Below, piece by piece: positions 50,996 to 60,479 of a DNA stretch of 64,000 bases (position 1 is the first letter of the stretch; each line of letters opens with the position of its first letter). A program made the position numbers and the translations under genes. Origin of the DNA: JALZKA01 sp963754045 (GTDB lineage Bacteria; Actinomycetota; Thermoleophilia; Solirubrobacterales; 70-9); the NCBI GenBank assembly GCA_963754045.1, contig CAVWEN010000002.1, positions 1 through 64,000 on the forward strand, in the 5' to 3' direction. The notes under the pieces were generated by a model. The model did not search any database and was not told the DNA's origin. It worked only from the letters and a program-made list of their open reading frames with translations.

Positions 50996-52511
50996 GCGCT
51001 TCCCAAGCGCCCGCCAAGCCGAACGACGAGTCCACCTCGATCCTGCCAGGCGAGCGGACTTCGACGACCGTGAGTAAATCGTCATTGCCGCCCTGGGTCA
51101 CGCAGGCGTCACCTTGGTCCACGCGCCAGTACGGGGTGTGGCGGACGCGCACCAGGTACTCGCCCGCCTCAGGTGCGCTGAAGTCAAACCCGCCTACGCC
51201 GTTGAAAGCCGCCTCCGTCGCGGGCGCGGACACGAGTGGGGCCGGATCGTGCACCTCGTAGAGCTCCCAGTCGGGGTTCGACCAGACTTCTTCGAGGAAG
51301 GGCAGGCCCCTGCGCACCAGATCGATCTCGTCCGCTGAGAGGTAGTCGGGCTCGGCGTCGAGGGAGAGCGCGACGAAGCCCACAGCGCGCTCATCTAGCC
51401 AGTCCCGGTACGAGTTCGCGTCGAGGTTGCCGTCCTGGAACAGCTCGAAGTCGTCTGACTCCGCCTGGCGCAGCCAGCCCCGCGCAAGCGGGATCTGCTC
51501 GGCGATGTAGACGGCCTCCCAGCGGTTGCGGGTTGGCGGCACCTGCACGCGAACGTCCTCGGGTGACCGCGCCTTCAACTCGGCCAGCAGCGGCTGGTAG
51601 TACGAGGCTTCGACCGAGGGCTCGCCGACGGCGTCGGTCAGGTCGCGTACTGGCGCGACCCACTGCCAGTAGATCAAGGGCACGAGTGCGATCACGATGA
51701 CGGCCCGTGGTCGAAAGCCCCAGGTCCCCAGCGCCAGCAGGGGCGCCGCCGCAAGGGCACCTAGACGGGTCGCGTTGCCGCCGACGGGTGTGTCGACGAG
51801 GAAAAGTCCAAGGCAAAACACGGCGTACGCCACCGCGCCAATTCGCAGCGAGCGCTCGGTCCGTGGCAGTGCCACGAACAGGAGCAGGGTCGCAATCGTG
51901 ATCAGCCAGAAGGTGTTCCCGGCGAACGGCTCCACGCCCTCCGCCGGGAACGCGAGAGCCGGGATGCCGATCGCCGCCAGCGCCGGCGCCGCGAGCAGGA
52001 TGCCCTCGCGTCGCTGCCCGACGATCCAGACCACGCCCGCGGCGAACGCGAGGAAAAGCCCGGCCACTGGGCTTCCCAGCGAGCTGAGCGCCGCGAGCAC
52101 GACGGTGAGCAGCCGGTGCTCGCGATCGAACGCGACCATCGCGCCGAGGCCGAGGGCCACGCCGAGAGCGAAGGTAAGGCGCCCCGTGTAGAGGTTGCTC
52201 GCCATTCCGAGCCCGAACAGAGCGATCGCCAGCCGGGAACGGTCCCCGTACCGCGGGCGCACCAGGGCCGCGAACGCTGCGGTGCCCGCGACCACGGCGA
52301 TCGCCGCCACGACCCGTTCCCCGATCGCCCAGGCGAGCGGCGGGAAGATCAGGCTGTAGGCCGGGAGGTGAAAGCCGCCGTACCAGGCATTCGAGAACAC
52401 CTCGAATCCATTTTCGGCAAACAGCTCTGCGCGAAACGTCTGCGCAGCAAGGTCGGCACTGGGTGGGGCCCAGACCAGGTAGACGATCGCGAGAAGGAAG
52501 GCGGGGACCAA
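50961..52511 (-). CDS. multi-pass membrane protein, unknown function
   Basis: 516 aa. The first 300 residues hold about nine hydrophobic segments (for example FLLAIVYLVWAPP, ERVVAAIAVVAGTAAFAALV and VVLAALSSLGSPVAGLFLAF). The C-terminal 200 residues are soluble and probably extracytoplasmic. The layout recalls GT-C-type glycosyltransferases or 6-pyruvoyl-like membrane proteins, and an acidic DLAAQ-containing first loop is present, but no diagnostic motif is seen. The 3' end overlaps the convergent HAD gene by 35 bp, and the start lies 20 bp from the flippase-like gene. Confidence 0.65.
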   Translation of the reverse strand: MVPAFLLAIVYLVWAPPSADLAAQTFRAELFAENGFEVFSNAWYGGFHLPAYSLIFPPLAWAIGERVVAAIAVVAGTAAFAALVRPRYGDRSRLAIALFGLGMASNLYTGRLTFALGVALGLGAMVAFDREHRLLTVVLAALSSLGSPVAGLFLAFAAGVVWIVGQRREGILLAAPALAAIGIPALAFPAEGVEPFAGNTFWLITIATLLLFVALPRTERSLRIGAVAYAVFCLGLFLVDTPVGGNATRLGALAAAPLLALGTWGFRPRAVIVIALVPLIYWQWVAPVRDLTDAVGEPSVEASYYQPLLAELKARSPEDVRVQVPPTRNRWEAVYIAEQIPLARGWLRQAESDDFELFQDGNLDANSYRDWLDERAVGFVALSLDAEPDYLSADEIDLVRRGLPFLEEVWSNPDWELYEVHDPAPLVSAPATEAAFNGVGGFDFSAPEAGEYLVRVRHTPYWRVDQGDACVTQGGNDDLLTVVEVRSPGRIEVDSSFGLAGAWEALSGSRSRRCSG

Positions 52512-52531
52512 GGCGCTCTGCCATCTAGCCT

Positions 52532-53509
52532 ATGGGCGTGCTCACGGCCGACCTCGCCTCGAGCCTCGAAGGCTTCGGCCGCGCCCTCGATCGCTTCATC
52601 GACAACCTCGCCAGCGTCGGGTGGGGCTGGCTGGCCGGGGCGCTGGCCCTGTCGCTGGCCCTGCAGCTCTGCCGTGCGCACGCCTGGTCCAACTCCCTTC
52701 GGGCGGCCTATCCCGCTTCGGGCTTTCGCGAGCGAGAGGTGACGGCGGCTTTCCTGATCGGAGCCGGCATGAACGGCATCCTGCCGGCGAGGGGCGGCGA
52801 TGCGATCAAGATCGTGCTGGCGAAGCGCAGCGTCCCGGGAGCGAGTTACCCGGCCATCATTTCGTCCTTCGCGGTTCTCGCTCCATTCGACAGCTCGGTG
52901 GGGATCCTGGTCCTTCTCTACGCGATCACCCAGGGCCTGTTGCCCCGGCTCCCCGAGATTCCCGACCTCCCGGCCTTCGAGCTCTCGTTCTGGGCCTCAC
53001 ACCCAGAGCTCCTGCTGCTGACGATGACGGTGCTGGGAATCGGCCTAATCGTCGCCTACATCGTCCTCGCGCGCCGGGTCGAGGGCTTCCTGCGGCGCCT
53101 GCGCCAGGGCGTCGAAATCCTCACCCGGCCGCGACGCTACGCGCGCGAGGTCGCGAGCTGGCAGGCAGCTGGCTGGCTCTGCCGATTCGCCTCGTTCTGG
53201 CTCTTTCTCGAGGCATTCCATATCGGGGGATCGGCCGAGACAGTCCTACTCGTGATGAGCGTGCAGGCGATCGCGGGTGCATTGCCGTTCACGCCCGGTG
53301 GCGTCGGAGCTCAGCAGGCCCTTCTGGTCGCGACGCTGAGCAGCCCGGAGCTACAGCGCGGCATCGTCCTCGCTTACTCGGTGGGGCAGCAGGCCGCGGT
53401 TACGGTCTTCTCGGTAGCCGTTGCGCTCGCGTCGATGGTCTTCGTCTTCGGCACCAGGGACTGGCGCGGATTGATCCGCGAGGGCCGCCGCGCGCGCGGC
53501 GACGCCTAG
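52532..53509 (+). CDS. lysylphosphatidylglycerol synthase-type transmembrane (UPF0104) flippase-like protein
   Basis: 325 aa with seven or eight membrane segments. FLIGAGMNGILPARGGDAIK and AIAGALPFTPGGVGAQQALL are the two conserved blocks of the LPG_synthase_TM/UPF0104 family. Members move aminoacylated lipids or glycolipid intermediates across the membrane; no aminoacyltransferase domain is fused here. Divergent from the unknown membrane protein, and its end overlaps the convergent helicase gene by 4 bp. Confidence 0.86.
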   Translation: MGVLTADLASSLEGFGRALDRFIDNLASVGWGWLAGALALSLALQLCRAHAWSNSLRAAYPASGFREREVTAAFLIGAGMNGILPARGGDAIKIVLAKRSVPGASYPAIISSFAVLAPFDSSVGILVLLYAITQGLLPRLPEIPDLPAFELSFWASHPELLLLTMTVLGIGLIVAYIVLARRVEGFLRRLRQGVEILTRPRRYAREVASWQAAGWLCRFASFWLFLEAFHIGGSAETVLLVMSVQAIAGALPFTPGGVGAQQALLVATLSSPELQRGIVLAYSVGQQAAVTVFSVAVALASMVFVFGTRDWRGLIREGRRARGDA

Positions 53510-54933
53510 GACTTCGCGTACTCCACGCGGATCTGCTTGCCCTTCAACTTGGTTCCGTCGAGGCGCTCCAACGCCAAGGCGGCGTGCGCGGCACCCAGCT
53601 CGACGAACGAGAAACGCTCCAGGACCTCGATCCGGGAGATCTCGCCTTCGGGAATCACCGCACCCTCGACCAGTGCCCAGCGCAGGTCCTCGTGCTCGAT
53701 GCCGCTGCCGGTGCCGCGGTTGACGAACAGCTTCGCGCCGTTCGTCGTCGCGTGCTCCTTGGGCTCGCGCTCCTCCTCGGAGTGCTCGCGCTTGCGCGGC
53801 CGGGGCGCGTGTCGCAGGCGCTCCTCAGGCGGCTCCCACTCGCCGATGGTGGTCTTCGCCTCGCGCTCGATGCGCGGGATCTCCTCCATCTGCGCGGGTG
53901 TGGCGAAAGTGATTGCGCGGCCGGTCCGGCCCACGCGGCCGGTGCGCCCGATGCGGTGCACGTAGATCTCGGTGTTGTTCGGAAGGTCGAAGTTGATCAC
54001 GTGAGTGACGTGCTCGATGTCGAGCCCGCGGGCAGCGACGTCGGTAGCGATGAGCAGCGGCAGGCGATGGTCCTTGAACTGGAGCATCACGCCGTCGCGC
54101 TGGCCCTGGCTCATGTCGCCGTGCAGCGCCTTGCAGCGCAGGCCACTGTCGCGAAGCTGCTTGTCGAGCCGGGCACAGCCGATCTTGGTCCTGCAGAAGA
54201 TGATCGCCTGCTCAGGCTCCTCGGCCTTGAGCACCGCTCGGAGGCGCTCCGCCTTGTCCTTGGCGGCGACCTCGACATAGGCCTGCTCGATCGCATCGAC
54301 GGTCAGCTGCTTCGGGGTGATGCTGATCGTCACCGGGTCGTACATGTGGCGCTCGGCTAGCTTCGCGATCGGCGGCGGCATGGTGGCGGAGAAAAGCGCT
54401 GTCTGACGGCCTGAGGGGCACATCCGCAGGATCTTCTCGACGTCTTCGATGAAGCCGAGGTCGAGCATCTCGTCGGCCTCGTCGAGCACGACGTAGCGGG
54501 CGGCAGTGAGCACGAGGATGCGGCGCGAGATCAGGTCCATCATTCGCCCGACCGTGGCGACGACCACCTGCGCGCCTGCTCGCAGGCGGGGCGCCTGCTG
54601 GGCGATCGGCTGACCCCCGAAGACGGCGACGATCTCGACGTCGAGGTGCTCGGCGTAGGAGCGCAGCGCCTGGGTCACCTGGATGCAGAGCTCACGGGTC
54701 GGCGTAAGCACGATCGCCTGCAGCTCCTCCGACTCCGGGTCTAGGTACTGCAGCAATGGCAGGCCGAAGGCGGCGGTCTTGCCGGTGCCGGTCTGCGCCT
54801 GGCCGATCACGTCGTGGCCCGCCAGCAGCGCCGGAATCGCCTCGTCCTGGATCGGAGTCGGCTCGTCGAAGCCCAGCTCGTCGATCGCAGTCTGAATCTG
54901 CTCGGAGAGGCCGAGCTTCTTGAAAGTGCTCAT
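53506..54933 (-). CDS. DEAD-box RNA helicase with C-terminal RNA-binding domain
   Basis: 475 aa from ATG 54933; an upstream in-frame start at 54981 is less likely. Q motif FDEPTPIQ, motif I AQTGTGKT, motif Ia PTRELC, motif II DEAD, motif III SAT and motif VI HRIGRTGR are all present. A charged linker (about 360-395) leads to a DbpA/CsdA-type RNA-binding module (NRGTGSGIEHEDLRWAL, IEVLERFSFVELG). It probably remodels ribosomal or structured RNAs, for example in the cold. Same strand as the quinone reductase 40 bp upstream. Confidence 0.95.
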   Translation of the reverse strand: MSTFKKLGLSEQIQTAIDELGFDEPTPIQDEAIPALLAGHDVIGQAQTGTGKTAAFGLPLLQYLDPESEELQAIVLTPTRELCIQVTQALRSYAEHLDVEIVAVFGGQPIAQQAPRLRAGAQVVVATVGRMMDLISRRILVLTAARYVVLDEADEMLDLGFIEDVEKILRMCPSGRQTALFSATMPPPIAKLAERHMYDPVTISITPKQLTVDAIEQAYVEVAAKDKAERLRAVLKAEEPEQAIIFCRTKIGCARLDKQLRDSGLRCKALHGDMSQGQRDGVMLQFKDHRLPLLIATDVAARGLDIEHVTHVINFDLPNNTEIYVHRIGRTGRVGRTGRAITFATPAQMEEIPRIEREAKTTIGEWEPPEERLRHAPRPRKREHSEEEREPKEHATTNGAKLFVNRGTGSGIEHEDLRWALVEGAVIPEGEISRIEVLERFSFVELGAAHAALALERLDGTKLKGKQIRVEYAKS

Positions 54934-54973
54934 CAGGAAGCCGCAAAGCGTAGTGCGGTCGCAAACCGTCTTT

Positions 54974-55930
54974 TCAGGCACCCGGGTCGAGCAGCAGCTT
55001 GCCCTCGGTGCGGCGAGCGGCGATGTCGTCGTGCGCGCGCCGCGCCTCGGAGAGCGGATAGACGCCGCCGATCACGATCTCGAGCTCGCCAGAGCCCACA
55101 GCGGTGAAGAGATCGCCTATGGCGGCGGCCGTCCCCGCAGGATCGCGGAAGAGATGCACGAGCCAGAAACCGATAACGGAGCGGCTGTTTCGCATCAGAT
55201 GGCCGGTGCGAACCTCGTTCTCGTCGCGACTCGCGATCCCGAATGCGACCATGCGGCCGAACGGAGCGAGCACGCGCAGCTGCTGCTCGAAAGCCTGCCC
55301 GCCGGACATCTGCAGCACGGCGTCCACCTGCCGGCCATCGTTGGCGGCGAGGATCGCCTCGCCCATCTCGTCTGCGCGGGAGTCCACGGTCGCGTCGGCG
55401 CCTAGGCGCGCGACCAGATCGCGCTTCGCTTTCGAGGAGGCGAGCCCGATCACCCGGGCGCCATGGCGCTTTGCGATCTGGACGGCGAGGCTGCCGGTGC
55501 CGCCGGCCGCCGCCTCGATCACGACCGTCTCACCAGGTTCGAGCCGGGCGCAGCGGTGGACGAGCGCGTGGGCGGTCAGGCCTTGGAGCATGAGCGCCGC
55601 CGCCTGATCGTCGCTGACCGCGTCGGGGACGGCCACGAGCTGGGCCGCGGCCACGGCCACCTTCTGGGCGTAGCCGCCGTTCATCAGCATCGCGGCCACG
55701 CGCCGGCCGTCCGATGTACGCCCAGCCACCTCGCCGCCGGGAATGACGGGAAGCTCCTGCTTGGCGAGGTAGTCGTTGCGGGTGACGTGGGTGTCGGCGA
55801 AGTTGACGCCGCACCGGCTGACGTCGATCACCACCTGGCCATCCGCGGCCACAGGATCGGGGAGGTCCACGTAGCGCAGCGCGTCGGGGCCGGTGAACTC
55901 CTCGATCTGGATCGCCTTCATGGCCGACAT
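54974..55930 (-). CDS. quinone oxidoreductase-like MDR family enzyme
   Basis: 318 aa (ATG 55921 is an alternative start). GVNFADTHVTRND and PGGEVAG open the family; AAAGGTGSLAVQIAKRHGA is the NADPH-binding fold with the AxxGGxG variant of quinone oxidoreductases. No structural or catalytic zinc cysteines are present. It probably reduces quinones or conjugated enones with NADPH. It precedes the helicase on the same strand and is divergent from the PfkB kinase (30-bp gap). Confidence 0.9.
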   Translation of the reverse strand: MSAMKAIQIEEFTGPDALRYVDLPDPVAADGQVVIDVSRCGVNFADTHVTRNDYLAKQELPVIPGGEVAGRTSDGRRVAAMLMNGGYAQKVAVAAAQLVAVPDAVSDDQAAALMLQGLTAHALVHRCARLEPGETVVIEAAAGGTGSLAVQIAKRHGARVIGLASSKAKRDLVARLGADATVDSRADEMGEAILAANDGRQVDAVLQMSGGQAFEQQLRVLAPFGRMVAFGIASRDENEVRTGHLMRNSRSVIGFWLVHLFRDPAGTAAAIGDLFTAVGSGELEIVIGGVYPLSEARRAHDDIAARRTEGKLLLDPGA

Positions 55931-55960
55931 CCTGCCCCATCCGGCTAGGCTGCCGCGCTC

Positions 55961-56869
55961 ATGGCGCTCACCGTGGTCGGCTCAATCGCTTTTGACTCCG
56001 TACGCACGCCGTTCGGCGAGCGCGAGCGAATGCTGGGCGGATCGGCCATCCACTTCGCGCTCGCCGCCGGGTTCTTCACCCGGGTCCACGTGGTTGGGCC
56101 GGTCGGCGAAGACTTCGGCGACGAGCACACCGAACTGCTCGGCTCGCGCGGGATCGACACCTCGGACATCGAGCGGGTCACGGGCGGGCAAACCTTCTTC
56201 TGGCAGGGCCACTACGAGCACGATCTGAACGTCGCCCACACCGACGACACCCAGCTTGGCGTGTTCGCGGAGTTCGAGCCGAAACTCTCCGACGCCTCAC
56301 GCCGAGCGCAGACACTGTTCCTCGGAAACATCCAGCCCGACCTGCAGCGTGGCGTCCGCGCCCAGAGCGAGGCGAAGTTCGCGGCCCTGGACTCGATGAA
56401 CCTCTGGATCGACACGGCGCGCGATTCGCTGCTCGCGGCGATCACCGAGGTCGACTGCGTAATCCTCAACGACGCGGAGATCAGGATGCTCACCGGCGAG
56501 CCGAACCTCGCCAAGGCAGCGCGGGCACTGATGAGCCACGGCCCCAGCGTGGTCGTGGCAAAGCGCGGCGAGTACGGCGCGGCCCTGTTCACCGCTGAGG
56601 ACTTTTTCGCCCTGCCGGGGATGCCTCTGGAGGACGTTCGCGACCCAACAGGGGCCGGCGACAGCTTCGCCGGAGGCTTCCTCGGCTACCTCGACTCACT
56701 CGGCGGCGAGATGGAGCCCACCACGCTGCGCCGCGCGATGGCCTATGGGACCGTGCTGGCCTCGTTCAACGTCGAGGAGTTCGGGACCGAGCGCGTCTCG
56801 TCTCTCGAGCGAAGCGACATCGACGAGCGCTACGCCGAGCTGCGCGCGATGACGCACCTCGCCGAGTAG
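55961..56869 (+). CDS. PfkB family carbohydrate kinase
   Basis: 302 aa. The N-terminal GGSAIHFALAAGFF fits PfkB signature 1 and DPTGAGDSFAGGFLGYLDSL signature 2, with the anion-hole GAGD and catalytic aspartate. VVVAKRGEYGAALF precedes it. Substrate residues suggest a ribokinase/fructokinase-like enzyme, but the acceptor sugar or nucleoside is not clear. Its 3' end faces the antiporter gene across palindrome copy E. Confidence 0.92.
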   Translation: MALTVVGSIAFDSVRTPFGERERMLGGSAIHFALAAGFFTRVHVVGPVGEDFGDEHTELLGSRGIDTSDIERVTGGQTFFWQGHYEHDLNVAHTDDTQLGVFAEFEPKLSDASRRAQTLFLGNIQPDLQRGVRAQSEAKFAALDSMNLWIDTARDSLLAAITEVDCVILNDAEIRMLTGEPNLAKAARALMSHGPSVVVAKRGEYGAALFTAEDFFALPGMPLEDVRDPTGAGDSFAGGFLGYLDSLGGEMEPTTLRRAMAYGTVLASFNVEEFGTERVSSLERSDIDERYAELRAMTHLAE

Positions 56870-56880
56870 CCCCTGCCGGC

Positions 56881-56924
56881 GAACGTCATTTTCTGAGCCC
56901 TATACGGGGTAAGAAATGACGTTC
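56881..56924 (+). repeat. 44-nt palindromic element, copy E
   Basis: GAACGTCATTT (56881-56891) pairs with AAATGACGTTC (56914-56924); a C/G pair extends it outside. Inner GCCCTATACGGGGT is identical to copy B. Against copies A-C, GCTC/GAGC is replaced by ATTT/AAAT in both arms, so pairing is conserved. It fills the gap between two convergent genes (stops at 56869 and 56936). Confidence 0.9.
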
Positions 56925-56935
56925 GTGGAGGGCGG

Positions 56936-58465
56936 TCAGCGGCGAAGACGCGCCTCGTCGAGGTCCAGTTCGCGCTCGATCCTCCGCAGCACATCGGCTC
57001 GCAGACGCCCCGCATTGCGCTCCGTGAGCAGCGCGCGCCGCTCGACCTCGATCAGATCGATTCGCAGGAGGCGGGCTGCGCGGAGCGGGTTCTCGGGGGC
57101 CGGGTCGTCGTCGTCGCCCGAGATCGCGGACATGCAGCGCTCGAAGCGCGCACGGTAGAGCTCACGCAGCCGCTCGACCATCTCCTCGCTGAGATGACCG
57201 GCCGCGACCTCGTGCGTCTCGAGCTCGTCGAGCCGGTCCAGCGCCGCCTGGGCTGCGTGGAGGCGAGCGATCGCCTCGTCTGGGGCCCACGGTCGCTCGC
57301 CCGAGACCCCGAGACGGCGAATCAGCATGGGCAGCGTGAGCCCCTGGAGAACAAGGGTTGCGAGAATCGTTGCGACTGTGAGGAAGATGATCAGCTCACG
57401 CTCGGCGAACGGCACGCCACCGTCAAGCGTAAGCGGTAGCGCCAGCGCGGCCGCTAGCGATACGGCGCCGCGCATTCCGCTCCACCCCACCACCAGCCGC
57501 TCGCGCCAGTCGGCGCCTGTGTCGAGCGCCGGGACCAGGGGCGAGGCGAGCTGCCACGCGATCCGCACGACGATCACCGTTCCAGCGACCGCGAGCGCGT
57601 AGGCGATCAACTCACCCGCCGCGAAGTCGCGGCCAGCCTCCTCCAACAGCTCGGGGAACTGCAGCCCCAACAAGATGAACAGAATCGCGTTCAGAGCGAA
57701 CACCAGCGCTCGCCAGAAGGCCTGGGCGCCAAGGCGGGTGTCGGCGTCGAACGCCTCGTGGGAGTGCCAGCCGAGGTACAGCCCGCTAGCGACGACCGCA
57801 AGCACACCCGAAGCCCCAATCTCCTCGCATGCGAGGTAAGCGACGTACGGCGTGACGAGACTGAGCAGGATCGCCAGCGGCGGGTCGTCGAGCCGGCGCT
57901 GGGCACGAACCACCAGCCAGCCGAACACGAGTCCGATTCCGACCCCCCCGACCACCCCGATCGTCAGTTCCTCGGCGACGTTGCCCGCGGAGTAGGCGCC
58001 CGCCACCACCCCTGCGACCAGCACCCGGTACGCGACCAGCGCGGTGGCGTCGTTCAACAGACTCTCGCCCTCGACCAGCAGCGAGACGCGTTCCGGCGCG
58101 CCCACCCGCTCGAAAGTCGCCGTGGCAGCGACCGGGTCGGTCGGGGCGACGATCGCGCCGAGCAGCAGCGCCTCGCCCCACCCCAGACCCGGCACGACGA
58201 AGTGCGCGACCACCGCGACGGCGCCCGCGGTAAGAACCGCAAGACCGACAACCAGCCCGGATAGGGGCGCCAGCTCCGCGCGCAGCTCCTGGGGCGAGCT
58301 GTAGTAGCCGGCCGCGTGGAGCAGTGGGGGCAAAAAGACGAGGAAGATCACCTCGGGGTCGAGCTCGACCGGCTCGACCCCGGGCACGAACCCGATGCCG
58401 AGGCCCGCGGCGACCAAAACGATCGGGTAGGGAATCGCGATCACATCCGCGAACCGCACCAGCAC
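56936..58465 (-). CDS. CPA1-type Na+/H+ antiporter
   Basis: 509 aa from GTG 58465; homology favours a start 15 codons upstream at a CTG (58510), which would restore the first hydrophobic segment (EIEFLILLLAAAAV). About 12 membrane segments follow. APTDPVAATATF and EGESLLNDATALVAYRV contain the CPA1 transport aspartate and neighbours, and VVGWSGMRGAVSLAAALALP is the cytosolic-side conserved block. A cytosolic tail of about 130 residues (LDELETHEVAAGHLSEEM onwards) is helical. It exports sodium in exchange for protons. Confidence 0.92.
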   Translation of the reverse strand: MLVRFADVIAIPYPIVLVAAGLGIGFVPGVEPVELDPEVIFLVFLPPLLHAAGYYSSPQELRAELAPLSGLVVGLAVLTAGAVAVVAHFVVPGLGWGEALLLGAIVAPTDPVAATATFERVGAPERVSLLVEGESLLNDATALVAYRVLVAGVVAGAYSAGNVAEELTIGVVGGVGIGLVFGWLVVRAQRRLDDPPLAILLSLVTPYVAYLACEEIGASGVLAVVASGLYLGWHSHEAFDADTRLGAQAFWRALVFALNAILFILLGLQFPELLEEAGRDFAAGELIAYALAVAGTVIVVRIAWQLASPLVPALDTGADWRERLVVGWSGMRGAVSLAAALALPLTLDGGVPFAERELIIFLTVATILATLVLQGLTLPMLIRRLGVSGERPWAPDEAIARLHAAQAALDRLDELETHEVAAGHLSEEMVERLRELYRARFERCMSAISGDDDDPAPENPLRAARLLRIDLIEVERRALLTERNAGRLRADVLRRIERELDLDEARLRR

Positions 58466-58538
58466 GGCAGCGGCCGCAAGCAGGAGGATGAGGAACTCGA
58501 TCTCGCTCAGAGGCCGCGAGTCTAGGATCAGACGCTCG

Positions 58539-59036
58539 ATGGCACCAACCCAGCACGTTGCCGGCCCGCCCAGCGCTTCGCTTGCCCTCGAGATGTACGG
58601 CGACTTTCAATGTCCCTACTGCGTGGCGGCGCACCCGATCATCGAACGGGTGCGCGCCGAACTTGACGGCGAACTGCGCTTCTCCTTCCGGCACTTCCCG
58701 CTCCGCGACGCCCATCCCGACGCCCAGCTCGCCGCCGAAGCCGCCGAGGCGGCCGCCGCCCAGGGAAAGTTTTGGGAGATGTACGCCCTGCTATACGACT
58801 CCCGCGGCCGCGTCGGCCGCGCCGACCTCAGCCGCTATGCGGTCGAGTTGGGGCTCGACCTGGAGCGCTTCGAGCGCGAACTGGGCGGCGGCGTGCACGC
58901 CCAGGCGGTCGAACGGGATCTCGAGGAAGGGCTCGCGGGAGGCGTCAGCGGTACGCCTGCCTTCTTCGTAAATGGCATCCGCCACGACGGCTCGTTCGAC
59001 CGCGGCTCACTGCTGGCCGCCCTGCGACGCGGGTAG
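58539..59036 (+). CDS. DsbA-like thioredoxin-fold protein
   Basis: 165 aa. EMYGDFQCPYC (C25-x-x-C28) is the redox motif of the DSBA/FrnE-like group, SGTPAFFVNG holds the cis-proline, and the helical insert (DAQLAAEAAEAAAAQGKFWE) is typical. No signal peptide is evident, so a cytoplasmic role is likely. The domain is often fused to NhaA antiporters, and here it is divergent from a CPA1 antiporter, suggesting a functional link. Confidence 0.88.
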   Translation: MAPTQHVAGPPSASLALEMYGDFQCPYCVAAHPIIERVRAELDGELRFSFRHFPLRDAHPDAQLAAEAAEAAAAQGKFWEMYALLYDSRGRVGRADLSRYAVELGLDLERFERELGGGVHAQAVERDLEEGLAGGVSGTPAFFVNGIRHDGSFDRGSLLAALRRG

Positions 59037-59081
59037 CTGCGAGAATCCTGCACAAGAGAACGGACCGATGAGGAGAGCACT

Positions 59082-60479
59082 TTGAGTGAGAACGAGACCC
59101 AGCAGGCAGACGGCGGCGTAGCGACGAGCGAGGGCGGCGACACCCTTTCAATCAAGGACAACCGCACGGGAGAGAGCTACGAGCTCGAGATCACCGACGG
59201 CACGGTGAAGGCGATGGACCTACGCCAGATCAAGGTCTCCGAGGACGACTTCGGGCTGATGACGTACGACCCGGCTTTCACCAACACCGCCTCCTGCCGC
59301 TCCGCGGTCACGTACATCGACGGCGACGCGGGGATCCTCGAGCACCGCGGGATCCCGATCGATCAGCTTTGCGAGCACTCCACCTTTCTCGAGGTGGCCT
59401 TTCTCCTGATCTACGGCGAGCTGCCCACCCAGCCGCAGATGGAGCGCTGGCTCTTCGACGTCACCCACCACACGTTCGTCCACGAGAACGTGAAGCAGTT
59501 CGTCGAGGGGTTCCGTTACGACGCCCACCCGATGGGAATGCTGCTCGCCGGCGTCGGCGCGCTCTCCACCTTCTACCCGGACGCGAAGCAGATCGATGAC
59601 CACGAGGAGCGCTATATGGCAGCGGTCCGGATGATTGCCAAGATCCCGACGCTCGCGGCATTCTCCTACCGCCACAACCGAGGTCTGCCGTACGTCTACC
59701 CGGACAACGACCTCTCGTTCACCGAGAACTTCCTCTCGATGATGTTCAAGATGACCGAGCTCAAGTACGAGCCTGATCCTCGGCTCGCCAAGGCGCTCGA
59801 CGTCCTGTTCATCCTCCACGCCGACCACGAGCAAAACTGCTCGACCAGCGCGGTGCGCTCGGTCGGTTCCTCCCAGGTGGACCCCTACTCCGCGGTCGCG
59901 GCCGGCGTGGCCGCTCTCTATGGCCCACTACACGGTGGCGCCAACGAGGCGGTCCTGCGGATGCTGCGACGAATCGAGTCGGTTGAGAACATTCCCGACT
60001 TCCTCGAGGGCGTGAAGAAGCGCGAGGAGAAGCTGATGGGCTTCGGCCACCGGGTCTACAAGAACTATGACCCCCGCGCCCGGATCATCCGCAAGCACGT
60101 CGACGAGGTGCTCGAAGCGACTGAGTACAACCCGCTGATCGAGATCGCGACCGAGCTCGAGAAGCGGGCCCTCGACGACGAGTTCTTCACCTCGCGCAAG
60201 CTCTATCCGAACGTGGACTTCTTCTCGGGGCTGATATACGAGGCGCTGGAGATCCCAACCGAGATGTTCACGGTGATCTTCGCCATCCCCCGCACCGCCG
60301 GATGGGTGGCGCAGTGGCTCGAGCTGATCGACGACTCCGACCAGAAGATCGCCCGGCCACGCCAGATCTACACCGGCGAGCGCGAGACCGACTACGTGCC
60401 GATCGAAAAGCGCGACGGCCCGGAGAAGATTACGAACGAGTTCATCCGCAGACCGATCCGCTCGCGCCGCGGGGCTTGA
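59082..60479 (+). CDS. gltA: citrate synthase
   Basis: 465 aa from TTG 59082, with AGGAGAG 4 bases upstream (59071-59077). The catalytic histidines are in the PLHGGANEAV region and in MGFGHRVYKNYDPRA, and the aspartate in VDFFSGLIYEAL. The domain order and length fit type II-like citrate synthases of actinobacteria; the N-terminal 60 residues include a small beta domain. It condenses acetyl-CoA with oxaloacetate. The next gene overlaps its stop by 4 bp (TTGA), so translation is coupled. Confidence 0.95.
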   Translation: MSENETQQADGGVATSEGGDTLSIKDNRTGESYELEITDGTVKAMDLRQIKVSEDDFGLMTYDPAFTNTASCRSAVTYIDGDAGILEHRGIPIDQLCEHSTFLEVAFLLIYGELPTQPQMERWLFDVTHHTFVHENVKQFVEGFRYDAHPMGMLLAGVGALSTFYPDAKQIDDHEERYMAAVRMIAKIPTLAAFSYRHNRGLPYVYPDNDLSFTENFLSMMFKMTELKYEPDPRLAKALDVLFILHADHEQNCSTSAVRSVGSSQVDPYSAVAAGVAALYGPLHGGANEAVLRMLRRIESVENIPDFLEGVKKREEKLMGFGHRVYKNYDPRARIIRKHVDEVLEATEYNPLIEIATELEKRALDDEFFTSRKLYPNVDFFSGLIYEALEIPTEMFTVIFAIPRTAGWVAQWLELIDDSDQKIARPRQIYTGERETDYVPIEKRDGPEKITNEFIRRPIRSRRGA

